Source of the DNA: Hemibagrus wyckioides
Lineage: Eukaryota > Chordata > Actinopteri > Siluriformes > Bagridae
Reading direction: 5' to 3'
Length of the DNA stretch: 64,000 bases
Assembly: GCF_019097595.1 (NCBI RefSeq)
Contig: NC_080712.1
Span: 26,012,146-26,076,145, forward strand
This document shows positions 63,882-64,000 of the stretch, in pieces. The position numbers and the translations under genes were made by a program. The notes below the pieces were generated by a model. That model was not told where the DNA came from and searched no databases. It saw only the letters and a program-made list of their open reading frames with translations. Within the stretch, counting starts at the first letter, position 1. Every line of letters begins with the position of its first letter.

Positions 63882-64000
63882 TGAGATTGCTTTGACTTTA
63901 ATTTAGATTCAAACATTAACAGTTGTCTGTTTGACAAATCTAGTTAAATTCCCTCAGGTCATTCAGCAGAGGTTAACTTTTAATCAATACGCTAAGTAAA

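Overview
This is nuclear DNA of a ray-finned fish (teleost). It is AT-rich and gene-poor, with interrupted genes, GT-AG introns and a dense layer of interspersed repeats typical of teleosts: several Tc1/mariner families, L2-like and L1-like LINEs, Ty3/Gypsy fragments, hAT remnants and tRNA-derived SINEs. The mix would suit an ostariophysan such as a catfish, but the species cannot be fixed from sequence alone. No prokaryotic features, CRISPR array or complete virus are present.

Layout. (1) 1-6644: the first coding exon of dnajc12 lies on the minus strand (6567-6644), and its first intron runs off the left edge. That intron is packed with Tc1, Gypsy, hAT and SINE debris plus a broken SAM-domain gene fragment. 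(2) 6645-17467: an 11 kb TE-filled spacer between the divergently transcribed dnajc12 and sirt1. (3) 17579-32002: a complete nine-exon sirt1 on the plus strand, predicted at 735 aa; every junction was checked for reading phase and splice dinucleotides. Its introns carry Tc1 remnants and small inverted-repeat elements. (4) 32444-56100: a 24 kb intergenic region of LINE, Gypsy and Tc1 fragments, with one candidate small gene (75 aa) at 43017-43244 that I do not recognise. (5) 56472-63880: the first four coding exons of fbxo11 on the plus strand, continuing past the right edge. Its intron 1 holds a Tc1 remnant and an unexplained cysteine-rich open frame (61278-61622).

How the genes work together. 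They are unrelated cellular genes: an HSP70 co-chaperone for aromatic amino acid hydroxylases (DNAJC12), an NAD-dependent protein deacetylase (SIRT1) and an SCF ubiquitin-ligase substrate adaptor (FBXO11). The divergent dnajc12/sirt1 pair also occurs in human.

I see no convincing undescribed multi-gene system. The best leads are the 43 kb microprotein candidate, the 61.3 kb cysteine-rich frame, a GC-AG intron in fbxo11, and a perfect CRE palindrome about 105 bp upstream of the sirt1 start codon. All homology statements rest on recognition by eye; no database search was run.
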